The position numbers and the translations under genes were made by a program. The notes under the pieces were generated by a model, which was not told where the DNA came from, searched no databases, and was given only the letters and a program-made list of their open reading frames with translations. Positions 18,278 through 27,849 of a stretch of 64,000 nt of DNA are shown here, piece after piece (positions within the stretch are counted from its first letter, which is position 1; each line of letters opens with the position of its first letter). Source of the DNA: Ruegeria sp. SCSIO 43209 (GTDB lineage: Bacteria > Pseudomonadota > Alphaproteobacteria > Rhodobacterales > Rhodobacteraceae). The DNA lies in the NCBI RefSeq assembly GCF_019904295.1, contig NZ_CP065359.1, forward strand, positions 335,001 through 399,000. The letters are read 5' to 3'.

Positions 18278-19081
18278 ATGACCGAAAAGACCTCGTGGTT
18301 CGAAACGGCTGTGGCCGAACTGGCGGACCCGCAAGACCAGCGGGTCTGGTCGATTATCGTCTCGCTGTTTGGTGACATGGCACAAGAGCCCGGCGCGCAA
18401 ATCTCGGGCGGTGTTCTGACCCGGATAATTGAGCCGATGGGCATCAAACCCGAAGCGATCCGCGTCGCTCTGCACCGGCTGCGCAAGGACGGCTGGATTG
18501 AAAGTGACCGGATTGGACGCGTCTCGCGCCATGTCCTCTCGGAATTCGGCCGGACGCAATCCGCCGCCGTCACGCCGCGCATATATGCGCGCGGTCCTTC
18601 GCCCATTGAAAATTGGCATCTTCTGATCGCCGAGGATGGATCGGGCACACAAGTGCTTGAAGACGTGATGCTCAGCGACGACTATATCCCTATTGGGCGC
18701 AACGTAGCGATGGGTGCGGGTCCCGTTCCAGATCAGTCGGACGGTTTGCTGGCCTTGGACATCTCTCCGCACGCAGCCCCCAAATGGGTGCAGGATCGGT
18801 TGTGTCCACCCGAATTGCGCGCCTCTTGCAAGGCTCTTCTGGGCGCGGTCGTACGCGCCGCAAAGTCCCGTCCCGAAGGCTGGGCGCCAACCCCCTTGCA
18901 GAGCGCAACACTGCGCACCCTGCTGGTGCATCGGTGGCGGCGCGTCGTGCTACGCCAGCCGGACTTACCTTTGGCTTTTTATCCTGTTGATTGGGCTGGC
19001 CCTGCTTGTCGCGATAGCGTGTTCGGGCTGCTTGATCTGCTGCCACGCCCCTCGGCTGACGTACTGAGCGGTAGTAGTTGA
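18278..19081 (+). CDS. paaX: PaaX-family transcriptional regulator
   Basis: 267 residues. The N-terminal winged helix (VWSIIVSLFGDMAQ, then IKPEAIRVALHRLRKDGWIE) and the long C-terminal part with NWHLLIAEDG match PaaX, which in enteric bacteria represses paa genes and responds to phenylacetyl-CoA. It follows paaZ by about 50 bases in the same direction. The C-terminus (after about residue 215) keeps WRRVVLRQPDLPLAFYPVDW, the usual PaaX ending. It coexists with a TetR-type PaaR in the same cluster. Confidence 0.9.
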   Translation: MTEKTSWFETAVAELADPQDQRVWSIIVSLFGDMAQEPGAQISGGVLTRIIEPMGIKPEAIRVALHRLRKDGWIESDRIGRVSRHVLSEFGRTQSAAVTPRIYARGPSPIENWHLLIAEDGSGTQVLEDVMLSDDYIPIGRNVAMGAGPVPDQSDGLLALDISPHAAPKWVQDRLCPPELRASCKALLGAVVRAAKSRPEGWAPTPLQSATLRTLLVHRWRRVVLRQPDLPLAFYPVDWAGPACRDSVFGLLDLLPRPSADVLSGSS

Positions 19082-19283
19082 CCGCTGAGCGGTCTGTTCA
19101 ACCATATTATCAGTGCGGCGCACATACCGGGTGCTGGGAGCTTTTCTGACCAAGTCATACCAATTTACACACCAATAATTAGGTTGCGGTTATCTGCCTG
19201 CCAATTCAGCCGTTCAGAAAACGCATGGTGCAATCGGGCTCCGGGCAATACCATCGCCTGTGCAAACCTGCCGGAGAACCGTG

Positions 19284-20255
19284 ATGTCGATTTTGCTAAC
19301 GATTGTCTTGTTGCTGATGTCCCTTTTGCTGGGGATGCACATCTGGACTCGCCGCCTAACGCGGCAGGGCACCGAAATGGTGCCGCAACTGGGGCGGATC
19401 GTGCCCGTTCACGGTGGCAGCATTCACTATGTCGAAAAAGGCGACCCTTCCAACCCGACTATTGTCATGATCCATGGCCTATCAGGCCAATTGCAGCATT
19501 TTACGTATGCGTTAGTGGATGATCTTGCTCAGGATTATCACGTTCTCGCGGTTGACCGTCCGGGCTGTGGCTATTCCACGCGCGATGCTGCCCAGTTGGC
19601 GGAATTGCCCGAACAAGCCCGCATGATCCACGAGTTTCTGGAAACAAAGAACGTCGATCAAGCCACACTGGTCGGTCATTCTCTAGGTGGCGCCGTGTCT
19701 CTTGCGATGGCACTGGATTATCCCGACAACACGGCGGCATTGGCGCTTCTGGCCCCCTTGACGCAACAAATGCCGGAACCGCCCGCCGTTTTCAAACCAC
19801 TTGAAATCCGTACCGAGTGGCTGCGCAACCTTATTGGCAATACAATCGCCGTCCCGATGGCCCGAAAAACCGCACCCCTCGTCCTGAAAGACGTCTTCGC
19901 ACCCGAGCCCGCGCCCTCAGACTTCCTGAACCGTGCTGGGGGTGCCCTTGGTCTTCGCCCCTCAGCCTTTATCACCGCCTCACAGGACGTTGTTGGGGTA
20001 GAGGCCAGCATGGGTGCCCTGACTTCACGCTATAACGATCTGCGCGTGCCCGGAGGCATTCTGTTCGGGACAGAGGACCCGATCCTGTCCGCCGAGCTAC
20101 ACGGTGCCACAATGACGAAATTCGGCCTGACCTTTGAGGTCATGGAACACCGGGGTCACATGATACTCATCACAGAACCCGAAGTCTGCGCGCGTTTCAT
20201 CCGCCAGATCGCCGAGAATTCCCGCACCCGGCTGGCAGAGCAGGACGCGCATTGA
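19284..20255 (+). CDS. Membrane-anchored alpha/beta hydrolase
   Basis: About 323 residues. One N-terminal membrane helix (MSILLTIVLLLMSLLLGMHI) is followed by an alpha/beta hydrolase domain with the oxyanion loop MIHGLSGQ, the nucleophile elbow GHSLGGA, and a late HRGHM histidine. I start at the ATG with GGAG eight bases upstream; an earlier in-frame ATG at 19260 adds eight residues before the helix. The substrate is unknown. It lies between paaX and tRNA-Met and may not belong to the pathway. Confidence 0.8.
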   Translation: MSILLTIVLLLMSLLLGMHIWTRRLTRQGTEMVPQLGRIVPVHGGSIHYVEKGDPSNPTIVMIHGLSGQLQHFTYALVDDLAQDYHVLAVDRPGCGYSTRDAAQLAELPEQARMIHEFLETKNVDQATLVGHSLGGAVSLAMALDYPDNTAALALLAPLTQQMPEPPAVFKPLEIRTEWLRNLIGNTIAVPMARKTAPLVLKDVFAPEPAPSDFLNRAGGALGLRPSAFITASQDVVGVEASMGALTSRYNDLRVPGGILFGTEDPILSAELHGATMTKFGLTFEVMEHRGHMILITEPEVCARFIRQIAENSRTRLAEQDAH

Positions 20256-20337
20256 ATAACGCAATAAAGAATCTCGGCAGGCACGCTTTTCCCTCTTGAC
20301 CCTCCCCGGCCCCTCGCTTAAATCGCCTCTCACTCGT

Positions 20338-20414
20338 GGCGGAGTAGCTCAGTTGGTTAGAGCAGCGGAATCATAATCCGCGTGTCGGGGGTTCAAGTCC
20401 CTCCTCCGCTACCA
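20338..20414 (+). tRNA. tRNA-Met (CAU), elongator
   Basis: A 77-base cloverleaf with CCA encoded. The acceptor GGCGGAG pairs with CTCCGCT (G-T closing), D arm GCTCAGTTGGTTAGAGC, anticodon arm GCGGA-ATCATAA-TCCGC with CAT, T arm GGGGG-TTCAAGT-CCCTC. A paired first position separates it from the initiator. It resembles elongator tRNA-Met rather than the lysidine-type tRNA-Ile. Confidence 0.93.
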
Positions 20415-20746
20415 GAACTTCCCAAACAAGTACTGCGGCCCTGTTAGCTGGGTATCCATTTGGATCGCGCCCTCGGGTTCCGTGCGAGTTCAGACCAAAC
20501 GCTGCAGTTCTTTGCGCTTCGTCGGTCTGAGGCCGCGAAGCGAGTTCTACCGCAACGTAAAAGGTTGGTTCCGGGCATGAACCGCGTGATTATGGTACTA
20601 AATCCGAGAAAATCAAATAAACCGAACGATCGGTCGAAAATATAGTTGAATACGAACGCAGACCGGGCCAGTCTTTGATCGCGCCGTGTCCGGGGATTCC
20701 CTGATTTACTACTGGCATCGCATTTCGTCTGAGGAGGCACGATCAT
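20415..20746. other. Intergenic region with promoter for the FadJ-type gene
   Basis: About 330 bases between tRNA-Met and the beta-oxidation gene. No protein of known type is encoded. It holds the third ACCGA-N4-TCGGT palindrome at 20621-20634, and GAGGAGG just before the next start codon. Confidence 0.6.
20621..20634. promoter_or_regulatory. Probable PaaR operator upstream of the FadJ-type gene
   Basis: Perfect inverted repeat ACCGA-ACGA-TCGGT, 112 bases before the start codon. Flanking bases (AA before, C after) also match the other two sites, which ties this gene to the phenylacetate regulon. Confidence 0.65.
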
Positions 20747-22840
20747 ATGACCAAAGTCATCGGGTATGAGAAAGTGGGCGATATCGCCGTTTTGTCGGCT
20801 GAGAACCCACCCGTTAACGCGCTGGGCGTGGATGTGCGCCGGGGTTTGTTGTCGGCGATCGAACGTGCCGAAACAGAGGGCGCGCGCGCGGTTTTGATCT
20901 ATGGTGAGGGTCGGACTTATTTTGCAGGCGCAGACATTCGCGAGTTTGGCAAGCCGCCACAGGACCCGTGGCTGCCCGCACTCTGTGATCGGATTGAGGC
21001 GTCGCCCTTGCTGGTGGTTTCTGCGTTGCATGGAACCGCGCTTGGTGGTGGGCTTGAGGTTGCCTTATCCTGTCATTATCGCGTTGCCGTGCCGTCTGCG
21101 AAGGTGGGGTTGCCCGAGGTTAATCTTGGTATCATTCCTGGCGCTGGCGGCACCCAGCGCTTGCCGCGTGTTGCCGGAGTCGAGGCTGCATTGGACATGA
21201 TCACGACGGGGCGGCACGTCCGAGCTCCAGAAGCGCTTGAGATGGGTGTGCTGGACAAAGTTCAGGATGGTGATCCGCGCGAGATCGGCCTGGCCTATGT
21301 CAGAGAGCTGCTTGCAACTGATGCACCTCGGCGTCCTGTTTGCGATATGGCCCGGCCCGCCCCAATCGATTTTGATGCGGCCTATAACGCGGTGCTGAAG
21401 AAGGGCCGGGGCCAACTGTCGCCTGCGATTGCAGTGCGGGCAATACAAGCCAGTTGCGAGGCCGAGGATTTTGCATCCGGTTTGGCTCGCGAACGGGAAT
21501 TGTTCATGGACCTGATGGCCTCGGATCAGCGCAAAGGGTTGATCCACGCATTCTTTGCGGAACGTGCGGTTGCAAAATTGCCCGAGTTGAATGGGGTCGA
21601 GCCGCGGGACCTGCAACAGGTCGGCGTCATCGGCGGCGGCACGATGGGCGCTGGGATTGCCACCTCAGTTCTGCTGGCGGGGCTTCCTGTCGTGCTGCTT
21701 GAGATGTCACTCGAGGCAGCGCGGTCCGCTAAAGATCGTATCGCGGCAAATCTGGCTGGCGCCGTGAGGCGCGGAAAGCTGAGCCAGGACAAACATGATG
21801 ATATTCTGCAGAACCGGCTGACCCTGGCCACGGACTATGACGCACTGAGTGGCGTCGATCTGGTGATCGAAGCCGTGTTCGAGGACATGGCAGTGAAGAA
21901 AAAGGTTTTTGCGCAACTGGATGCGGTCTGCAAAAGCGGTGCGGTATTGGCGACCAATACCTCATACCTTGATATCAACGAAATTGCCGGATCGACCGAA
22001 AGGTCACGGGATGTCATCGGTCTGCATTTCTTCTCCCCAGCACATGTGATGAAACTGCTTGAGATCGTGGTGGCGGATCACACCGCGCCCGAAGTTGTGG
22101 CAACGGGTTTCGCGTTGGGCAAGAGGTTGGGCAAGGTGGCCGTTCGGGCAGGTGTGTGCGACGGGTTCATAGGTAATCGGATTTTGGGCACATATCGGAA
22201 CTGTGCTGATCACATGGTGCTGGATGGGGCGAGCCCATTCCAGATCGATGCTGCGCTGACCGGGTTTGGATTTGCGATGGGCCCCTATGCAGTGTCAGAC
22301 TTGGCCGGATTGGACATTGGCTGGGCGGCGCGCAAGCGGAAACGGGCGGCAGGCCAGGATCCACGCGTTCGCGACAGTTTCTATGCCGACAAGCTGTGCG
22401 AGGCCGGACAGTTCGGCCAGAAAACCGGCAAGGGCTATTACATATATGAAAATGGCAAGCGGGCTGGAGAGCCGAACCCCGAGCTGACATCATTGATCGA
22501 AGCCGAGCGTGCGGCTCAGAACATAACTCCACGCGCGTTTACGGATGAGGAGATCATACGTCGCTATATGGTCGCGATGGTGAATGAGGCGGCGAAGGTG
22601 GTAGGCGACGGCATCGCGCGTAGACCGCTGGATGTGGACGTTACGCTGCTCTATGGCTACGGTTTTCCGCGCTACTGGGGTGGGCCGCTGAAATGGGCAG
22701 ATTTGCAGGGTTTGCCGGGCGTATTGAACGATATCCGCAAGTGGGCTGAAGAAGATGCCTATTTCTGGCAACCTGCACCCCTGCTTGAACAACTGGTGGC
22801 CGAGAACCGCTGCTTTGATGATCTCAACAAAGATGCCTGA
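20747..22840 (+). CDS. Enoyl-CoA hydratase / 3-hydroxyacyl-CoA dehydrogenase fusion
   Basis: 697-residue bifunctional beta-oxidation enzyme of FadJ/FadB type. The N-terminal crotonase domain (about 1-190) has both catalytic glutamates in [13 protein letters not shown] and [15 protein letters not shown]. The dehydrogenase half has the NAD fold [11 protein letters not shown] (about 293) and the catalytic His427 in [11 protein letters not shown], ending with the second dehydrogenase domain. No separate paaF or paaH is present in the window, and the shared operator suggests this protein does both steps on 2,3-dehydroadipyl-CoA. GAGGAGG precedes the ATG. A general fatty-acid role remains possible. 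Confidence 0.88.
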   Translation: MTKVIGYEKVGDIAVLSAENPPVNALGVDVRRGLLSAIERAETEGARAVLIYGEGRTYFAGADIREFGKPPQDPWLPALCDRIEASPLLVVSALHGTALGGGLEVALSCHYRVAVPSAKVGLPEVNLGIIPGAGGTQRLPRVAGVEAALDMITTGRHVRAPEALEMGVLDKVQDGDPREIGLAYVRELLATDAPRRPVCDMARPAPIDFDAAYNAVLKKGRGQLSPAIAVRAIQASCEAEDFASGLARERELFMDLMASDQRKGLIHAFFAERAVAKLPELNGVEPRDLQQVGVIGGGTMGAGIATSVLLAGLPVVLLEMSLEAARSAKDRIAANLAGAVRRGKLSQDKHDDILQNRLTLATDYDALSGVDLVIEAVFEDMAVKKKVFAQLDAVCKSGAVLATNTSYLDINEIAGSTERSRDVIGLHFFSPAHVMKLLEIVVADHTAPEVVATGFALGKRLGKVAVRAGVCDGFIGNRILGTYRNCADHMVLDGASPFQIDAALTGFGFAMGPYAVSDLAGLDIGWAARKRKRAAGQDPRVRDSFYADKLCEAGQFGQKTGKGYYIYENGKRAGEPNPELTSLIEAERAAQNITPRAFTDEEIIRRYMVAMVNEAAKVVGDGIARRPLDVDVTLLYGYGFPRYWGGPLKWADLQGLPGVLNDIRKWAEEDAYFWQPAPLLEQLVAENRCFDDLNKDA

Positions 22841-22905
22841 AGTCTCGGGGCAAAGGCTCCCGCGCCTGCGCAACATTAGCTGCGCCAATATTGCTAGCCG
22901 CCTTG

Positions 22906-22938
22906 GGCCCGGCATCGCGCAAAGCGCGATGCCGGGCC
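22906..22938. terminator. Strong hairpin terminator between converging genes
   Basis: A perfect 15-bp stem GGCCCGGCATCGCGC with loop AAA (22906-22938). It is followed by a smaller hairpin CGTTTC-GTAA-GAAACG at 22952-22967. There is no T run, but the place between the converging FadJ-type gene and rpe suits a two-way transcription stop. Confidence 0.65.
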
Positions 22939-22993
22939 TAACAGGAGGAGGCGTTTCGTAAGAAACGTCGACGACTGGCGGGAGGGTTTGTTG

Positions 22994-23683
22994 TTAACCC
23001 AGTGCACCTTCGGCAGCAGTCCGCACAGCGCGAATATTGTCGCCATAGACCGACGGGTTTGAAACTGACCCGCCTTTAAAAACTGCTGATCCGGCGACCA
23101 ACACGTCAGCGCCTGCGGCGGCCACCAGAGGCGCTGTTTTGGGATCAACACCGCCATCGATTTCGATATGAACCGGACGGTCGCCGATCATCTCGCGCAA
23201 TCGCCGCACCTTTGCGGTCATGTCGATGAATTTTTGCCCCCCGAAGCCGGGGTTGACGGTCATAACGCACACCAGATCAGTCAGATCCAACAGCTGTTCG
23301 ACGGCCTCGGCGGGAGTCCCGGGATTCAACGCGATCCCCGCTTTCATTCCCGCAGCGCGTATCGCCTGCAGCGTGCGGTGCGAATGCGGCCCTGCCTCGA
23401 CATGCGCGGTCAGCACATCAGCCCCCGCATCAGCATAGGCTTGAATGTAAGGATCGACCGGAGTGATCATCAAATGCACATCCATGACGGTCTTAACATG
23501 CGGGCGAAACGCTTTGACCGCCGGGGGACCAAAAGTGAGGTTCGGGACAAAGTGGCCGTCCATCACGTCCACATGAACCCAATCCGCCCCTTGTGCTTCG
23601 ATGGCCTGTATCTCCTGTCCAAAATTGGCGAAATCGGCGGACAGGATCGAGGGCGCGATCTTGATGGAACGGTCAAAGCTCAT
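22994..23683 (-). CDS. rpe: Ribulose-phosphate 3-epimerase
   Basis: About 229 residues, a TIM-barrel epimerase interconverting ribulose 5-phosphate and xylulose 5-phosphate in the pentose phosphate and Calvin pathways. It begins IKIAPSILSADFANFGQE and carries WVHVDVMDGHFVPNLTFG, DVHLMI, CVMTVNPGFGGQKF and EIDGGVD, which supply the metal ligands and catalytic aspartates. I use the ATG of MSFDRS; an ATG four codons earlier is open. It lies about 125 bases after the glycosyltransferase operon and may be read with it. Confidence 0.96.
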   Translation of the reverse strand: MSFDRSIKIAPSILSADFANFGQEIQAIEAQGADWVHVDVMDGHFVPNLTFGPPAVKAFRPHVKTVMDVHLMITPVDPYIQAYADAGADVLTAHVEAGPHSHRTLQAIRAAGMKAGIALNPGTPAEAVEQLLDLTDLVCVMTVNPGFGGQKFIDMTAKVRRLREMIGDRPVHIEIDGGVDPKTAPLVAAAGADVLVAGSAVFKGGSVSNPSVYGDNIRAVRTAAEGALG

Positions 23684-23808
23684 GACTGGCCTCATGTGGG
23701 TGTGCTGTTGCGGTGGCGTATACCCTCGACTCGCGTCAATGCATAGGCCTGACTGCGGTGAATCTGATCGATAGATTCAATATACAAACCCGCCAGTTCA
23801 AAGCCTGC

Positions 23809-24285
23809 TCAGGCGCGATAGAAAAGATATCGATCGGGCGCGATGGTCTCGGGGCCTTCAATCTGCGCAAAACCCGTCAACGGTTGCCCTGAAATCAACA
23901 ACCCACCGGGTCGCATGACCTGTTTGATCAAAGGGCTGAGGCGCGCCGCTTCGGCAACATCTTCTGACTTGATCCCGCGGCCGAAATCGTAGTGCGCCAG
24001 CGCGATTGTTTGGCCTGCGTCCGCCAGTTTACGCAACATCGGCTCGGCCTCACCCTGCAGGAAATCCTGTGCCGGTGGCGTGCTGTCGGGATGACACTGC
24101 AAGACGCGATCCATCACCCATATACGCCGAGAGGGCAGGATCTCACGCAGATGATCATAGGTACGTCCGTTACCTAGCCCCAGGTCCAGAACGTCCCCTT
24201 CCATGGTGCCGATCTGTGCGGCGGCCCAGTTCAGCCCATCGCGTTGCGCCGTCAAGCGGCGCAGCATGGAATCCAGTCGGCTCAT
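23809..24285 (-). CDS. Small SAM-dependent methyltransferase (Methyltransf_17-like)
   Basis: 158 residues. The SAM-binding loop is DLGLGNGRTYDHL (about residues 33-45), followed by IWVMDRVLQCHPDSTPP. The family resembles a small methyltransferase-fold protein whose structure was solved from a marine Roseobacter; I recall the Pfam name Methyltransf_17 and cannot check it. A second member with the same loop lies at 40628-41125. Last gene of the leftward glycosyltransferase operon, 18 bases after the deacetylase. The substrate is unknown. Confidence 0.78.
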   Translation of the reverse strand: MSRLDSMLRRLTAQRDGLNWAAAQIGTMEGDVLDLGLGNGRTYDHLREILPSRRIWVMDRVLQCHPDSTPPAQDFLQGEAEPMLRKLADAGQTIALAHYDFGRGIKSEDVAEAARLSPLIKQVMRPGGLLISGQPLTGFAQIEGPETIAPDRYLFYRA

Positions 24286-24303
24286 TCGGGCTCTCCTTGC
24301 GGT

Positions 24304-25056
24304 TTAGTTGCGTGGTGCGGTCCAGGGTGTGCCCGGTCCATCAAGCAGCCTGTGCAACAGATCCTGTGTAAACGTCCAGATGTCCTGATCATGGACCAGA
24401 TGATGCGTCAACACCCCAAATGCTTCGGCATTGTCTGCGCGACCGGTGCGTCGGTCATGCAGCAGCTCAACTGTCTGTGCGATCAGTCTGTCAGGGTCGA
24501 TTAAACCGCGCGTCCCGCGCCAGTCGATTGGATCGAGATGTGTGTTTATCTGCGCGAGGCCGGGCGCCGCGAGCGGTATCTTCCGGGGGGTCGCCGTCGA
24601 CAGTATCCGATAGCCCAGCCCGTGAAGCTGCATGGCGACTTTGGAGTCGATCCGATTCCACGGGGGCACAAACATCGGACGCAAGTTGTCACCGAACAAA
24701 CCTCGCAGCCGGGACAATCCAGCCTCGGCATCTGCAACTACCGCTTCAAGGGGCCGGTGCAGGCGAAATTCGGCTTTCTTCTCGTCTGCAGGCGCGTGGT
24801 TCTGATGCGCCCAGCCATGCACAACCGGGATCAAAACAGACTGATCTGACACATACTCTGCAAGTACCGTCTGCGCCTCACGCGGGATTACCGCCAGATG
24901 GACTGGCAGGCCGAGCTCGTCTGACATGGCCGATAGCTTTTCTATCTGTGGTGTCACTGTAACTGCATCGTCATCACGCCACCACAAGGGCAGGGTCAAT
25001 CCTGCATCCTGCCAGCGCCGCAACTCTGACTGCAAGGGGCGCCAATCAGACCTCAT
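24304..25056 (-). CDS. NodB-like polysaccharide deacetylase, cytoplasmic
   Basis: 250 residues. The deacetylase metal site is recognisable: LWWRDDDAV (Asp pair), VVHGWAHQNH (two histidines) and MFVPPWNR (the RxPW-like arginine motif). There is no signal peptide or membrane helix, unlike most secreted deacetylases, so it should act in the cytoplasm on a glycan or glycolipid precursor. Its ATG overlaps the stop of the preceding glycosyltransferase (ATGA). Confidence 0.78.
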   Translation of the reverse strand: MRSDWRPLQSELRRWQDAGLTLPLWWRDDDAVTVTPQIEKLSAMSDELGLPVHLAVIPREAQTVLAEYVSDQSVLIPVVHGWAHQNHAPADEKKAEFRLHRPLEAVVADAEAGLSRLRGLFGDNLRPMFVPPWNRIDSKVAMQLHGLGYRILSTATPRKIPLAAPGLAQINTHLDPIDWRGTRGLIDPDRLIAQTVELLHDRRTGRADNAEAFGVLTHHLVHDQDIWTFTQDLLHRLLDGPGTPWTAPRN

Positions 25057-26195
25057 CGGCTGGCCTCGTACAAGCTCACTGCAATATCCACTGACCGGCG
25101 CGCGCCATCAAACCCTTCGGTCATCGGGGGGCGTTCAACACTCGAAATGACATGCTCCAGCGCATTGGCCAGCGAGCCGGCGGTCAGGTCAGAACTGTTA
25201 AGCACCTCGATCCCGTTCAACTGCGAAAGAGATCGCGCGCGCAAAGATTGCTCAACCTCTTTGCCATCATCGAAGGGGATCAGAACCGCCGGGGTACCGC
25301 TTTGCAGCAGGTCCATGGCGGTGTTGTAACCGCACATGCTGACCGAGGCGGCGGCAAGCGGCAGCATTTGGCGAAAATCAGGGCGGACGGTTTCAAGAAG
25401 AACCGATGAACCCTCGGCCATTTGCGAAAGCTCGGCGATCCGCGCATTGGCATCCTGCCCGCCCACCAACAGGCGCCAGCGCCAGTTGGGCATCTTTCGG
25501 GCGGCCTCGATGGCCGCTTGAAAGATCGGCTGGCCGACCGACCCGCCACCCGCGCTGACCAATATCTCGCCCTGGCCTATGCCATCTGGATGGCTTGGCG
25601 CAGCACTTGGGGCGACGAAACCGGTGTAATGAAGGCGCGATGCCAGTTGAGCCGAGACAGGCCAACTGACCTCCAGCTTGGTGATCTTGGGGTCGGAATG
25701 GACCAGAACGCCGTCGTAAAACTCTGCGATAACCTCATCCGTTTGGGTTACCTTTGCGGGCTTCGATGGCGGCGCAAGAATGTCACGGATCGAACCAAGG
25801 ATGACGGGTGGCCGAGGTAGGTCTCGTGCGGCTTTCAACGCAGATTTGAACTCCGCGGCCAAAGAGCGCCGCCCGAACGGATAAAGCTCGGTGATCAGAA
25901 CCTGCGGCCCGAAGCTGCTTACCGCCTGCGTCAGGGCGTTTGTGCGCGCAGCGAAGTAGGCCAAGTCGGCCACAGCGCCATTCTGATCAAGCAGGCGGGT
26001 GAAATCGGTGCCATCAGACCGCAGCGGCGGTAAATTCAGTAATGATAATCCACGTGTGTCAAGCTGAGGCGCAGGCAGGCCACCCGAGACCACAAATACC
26101 TCGTGGTCCAGTTCGGCGAATGCGCGCCCCAATGTGAGGGCCCGGCTAAGGTGTCCGGTCCCTAGCAAATGGGTAACAACGATCATCACCTTCAT
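25053..26195 (-). CDS. Glycosyltransferase, MurG/GT28-like
   Basis: About 380 residues, GT-B fold. The N-terminal GTGHLSRALTLGRAFAELDH and the C-terminal donor-site region MCGYNTAMDLLQSGTPAVLI are typical of GT28/MGT-like enzymes. No membrane helix. I start at the ATG of MKVMIVVTH; a TTG two codons upstream overlaps the phosphatase stop. It resembles the glycosyltransferase at the head of the operon (29093-30307). Donor and acceptor are unknown. Confidence 0.8.
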   Translation of the reverse strand: MKVMIVVTHLLGTGHLSRALTLGRAFAELDHEVFVVSGGLPAPQLDTRGLSLLNLPPLRSDGTDFTRLLDQNGAVADLAYFAARTNALTQAVSSFGPQVLITELYPFGRRSLAAEFKSALKAARDLPRPPVILGSIRDILAPPSKPAKVTQTDEVIAEFYDGVLVHSDPKITKLEVSWPVSAQLASRLHYTGFVAPSAAPSHPDGIGQGEILVSAGGGSVGQPIFQAAIEAARKMPNWRWRLLVGGQDANARIAELSQMAEGSSVLLETVRPDFRQMLPLAAASVSMCGYNTAMDLLQSGTPAVLIPFDDGKEVEQSLRARSLSQLNGIEVLNSSDLTAGSLANALEHVISSVERPPMTEGFDGARRSVDIAVSLYEASR

Positions 26196-26197
26196 GG

Positions 26198-26776
26198 TCA
26201 AGCCTCACGCGCAATCAATCGAACCGGTTCGGGTTCAGGCCGCATTTCGTCCAGGTCTACGATAAACAGTCTGTTGCGCTTGATCTTAAACGGCGCGGGA
26301 CCGGAAAAGTTCCAGCCCCAGGCCTTGGCCAATATTACCCTCATGATTCCGATGTGGCAGACAGCAAGATTGTCTCCCTGCAACTCGGTCAACCATGGAT
26401 TAAGCCTTGCCCATAATTCAGCCGGGCTTTCACCGCCCGGTGGCCGATAATCCCAGCCCCAGTCTTCGATGTGGCGATAACCGCTGTCGGGGATTTCGAT
26501 CAGTTCGGCACCGCGCCGTCCCTCCCAATCGCCCCAATTCATCTCGGTCAGCGCCTGAGATGTTTTGGGCGCTTTATCCGATACCAACTGCGCTGTTTCA
26601 GACGCGCGGCTTAGCGGGCTGGACCAGATTGATGCTGCGTTCCACGGCGATGGCAGGCAATACCCCGCAAGTTCAGCCCGCGCGTCGGCATCCAACGGGA
26701 TGTCGCTGCGCCCCTGAATGCGACCCGCGCGATTCCAATCCGTGTGTCCATGGCGCAGAAGGGCGAGACGGGTCAT
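26198..26776 (-). CDS. Histidine phosphatase family protein
   Basis: 192 residues of the phosphoglycerate-mutase-like superfamily. The catalytic RHG motif is at the start (LLRHGHTDWNRAGRIQG), followed by WSSPLSRASETAQ and a second histidine in CHIGIMRVIL. Within a glycosyltransferase operon it probably removes phosphate from a sugar phosphate or glycan intermediate. It overlaps the preceding gene by ATGA. Confidence 0.85.
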   Translation of the reverse strand: MTRLALLRHGHTDWNRAGRIQGRSDIPLDADARAELAGYCLPSPWNAASIWSSPLSRASETAQLVSDKAPKTSQALTEMNWGDWEGRRGAELIEIPDSGYRHIEDWGWDYRPPGGESPAELWARLNPWLTELQGDNLAVCHIGIMRVILAKAWGWNFSGPAPFKIKRNRLFIVDLDEMRPEPEPVRLIAREA

Positions 26777-27849
26777 CGGTTTTTCTCCAACAATGGGCGC
26801 ACAGTGGTCCAGAACCGCTCGGTGGCGGATGGCATCAGATGGCGGTGCGCGACATAGGCGCGGGCGCGATTGCCCTCAGACTGGCTCAGGTCGGGATGGT
26901 CCAGAAACCTCTGTATACGCACGGCCAACCCTTTGGCACCCGATCCGGTATCGGGATGATCGGAAGGTATCAGCACATCACGAACACCGGGGCGATCTTG
27001 TGCTGCGACGGGAACGCCGCAGGCCTGGGCCTCAAGATAGACCATACCATAGGCTTCGTTGACCCCAGGCCAAACGAACAAGGACGCTTGGCTGTACCGG
27101 GCCCGCAACGCGTCCCGATCCAGCTGACCCAGAAACCGGACACGAGGTCCGAACCGCGCCATCAGCGCCTCGACTTCCAATCGGGCCGGGCCATCGCCTA
27201 CCACGTCCAACGCCCAATCCCCTGTCAGATGTTCCAGCGTGTCGGCCAGAATGGCGTACGAGGCCTGCTTGTCCCCCGGCCGCATCATGCCCACGGTCAG
27301 CATCGGCCCATCACGGGTCGAAACAGGGGGTAATTCCGTGATGGGAAGAAACGGAGGCAGCTCGACGAGCGCCTGCGTACCGAACCTTTCCCGTTCTAAC
27401 GTGATCAGATCGTTGGCAGTGTGGTAAAAAATCACCTCCGCAGAATCGCACGCGTCGTGCGCCGCTTGCGCAAAATCAGCCCATGGGCCTGCAAGCCGGC
27501 TGGTGGCGCGGGTACTTTCCAGCTGCACATACGGGATGTCTCTTGCGCGGCTCACGGCCGGGCCGAGCAGGTCGGGGGCCTTGTAGTAGTTGTGATAAGT
27601 CACCCACAGGTTCGTGTCAGAGGGCAGTTCCTCAGCCAGTCGTGCAGCCTCGGTCGTTGCTTTGCGACGTAATTCGTCCTGAAGTGCCCGGTCGCCTGCC
27701 TTGTCGTAAATCCGCAATTGCGAGGCCAGCTCAACAATGTCTCCCTCAGCGCCGAGGGCTTGCCTCAGGTTGCGGGCCATTTCGCGATCACCCGAGGGCT
27801 TGGGACTGTCGGGGGACTTCATCGGTGCATAGAAAGCCACCCGCGCCAT
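26773..27849 (-). CDS. Glycosyltransferase family 4-like
   Basis: About 358 residues. The C-terminal half has the GT4 pattern DVVGDGPARLEVEALM, FLGQLDRDALRARYSQ, and VWPGVNEAYGMVYLEAQACG with the E-x7-E catalytic pair. A tyrosine-rich WVTYHNYYKAPDLLG sits in the N-terminal half. I choose the ATG that shares a base with the upstream stop (TGATG) over a GTG 18 bases earlier. Soluble; the sugar is unknown. Confidence 0.82.
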   Translation of the reverse strand: MARVAFYAPMKSPDSPKPSGDREMARNLRQALGAEGDIVELASQLRIYDKAGDRALQDELRRKATTEAARLAEELPSDTNLWVTYHNYYKAPDLLGPAVSRARDIPYVQLESTRATSRLAGPWADFAQAAHDACDSAEVIFYHTANDLITLERERFGTQALVELPPFLPITELPPVSTRDGPMLTVGMMRPGDKQASYAILADTLEHLTGDWALDVVGDGPARLEVEALMARFGPRVRFLGQLDRDALRARYSQASLFVWPGVNEAYGMVYLEAQACGVPVAAQDRPGVRDVLIPSDHPDTGSGAKGLAVRIQRFLDHPDLSQSEGNRARAYVAHRHLMPSATERFWTTVRPLLEKNR

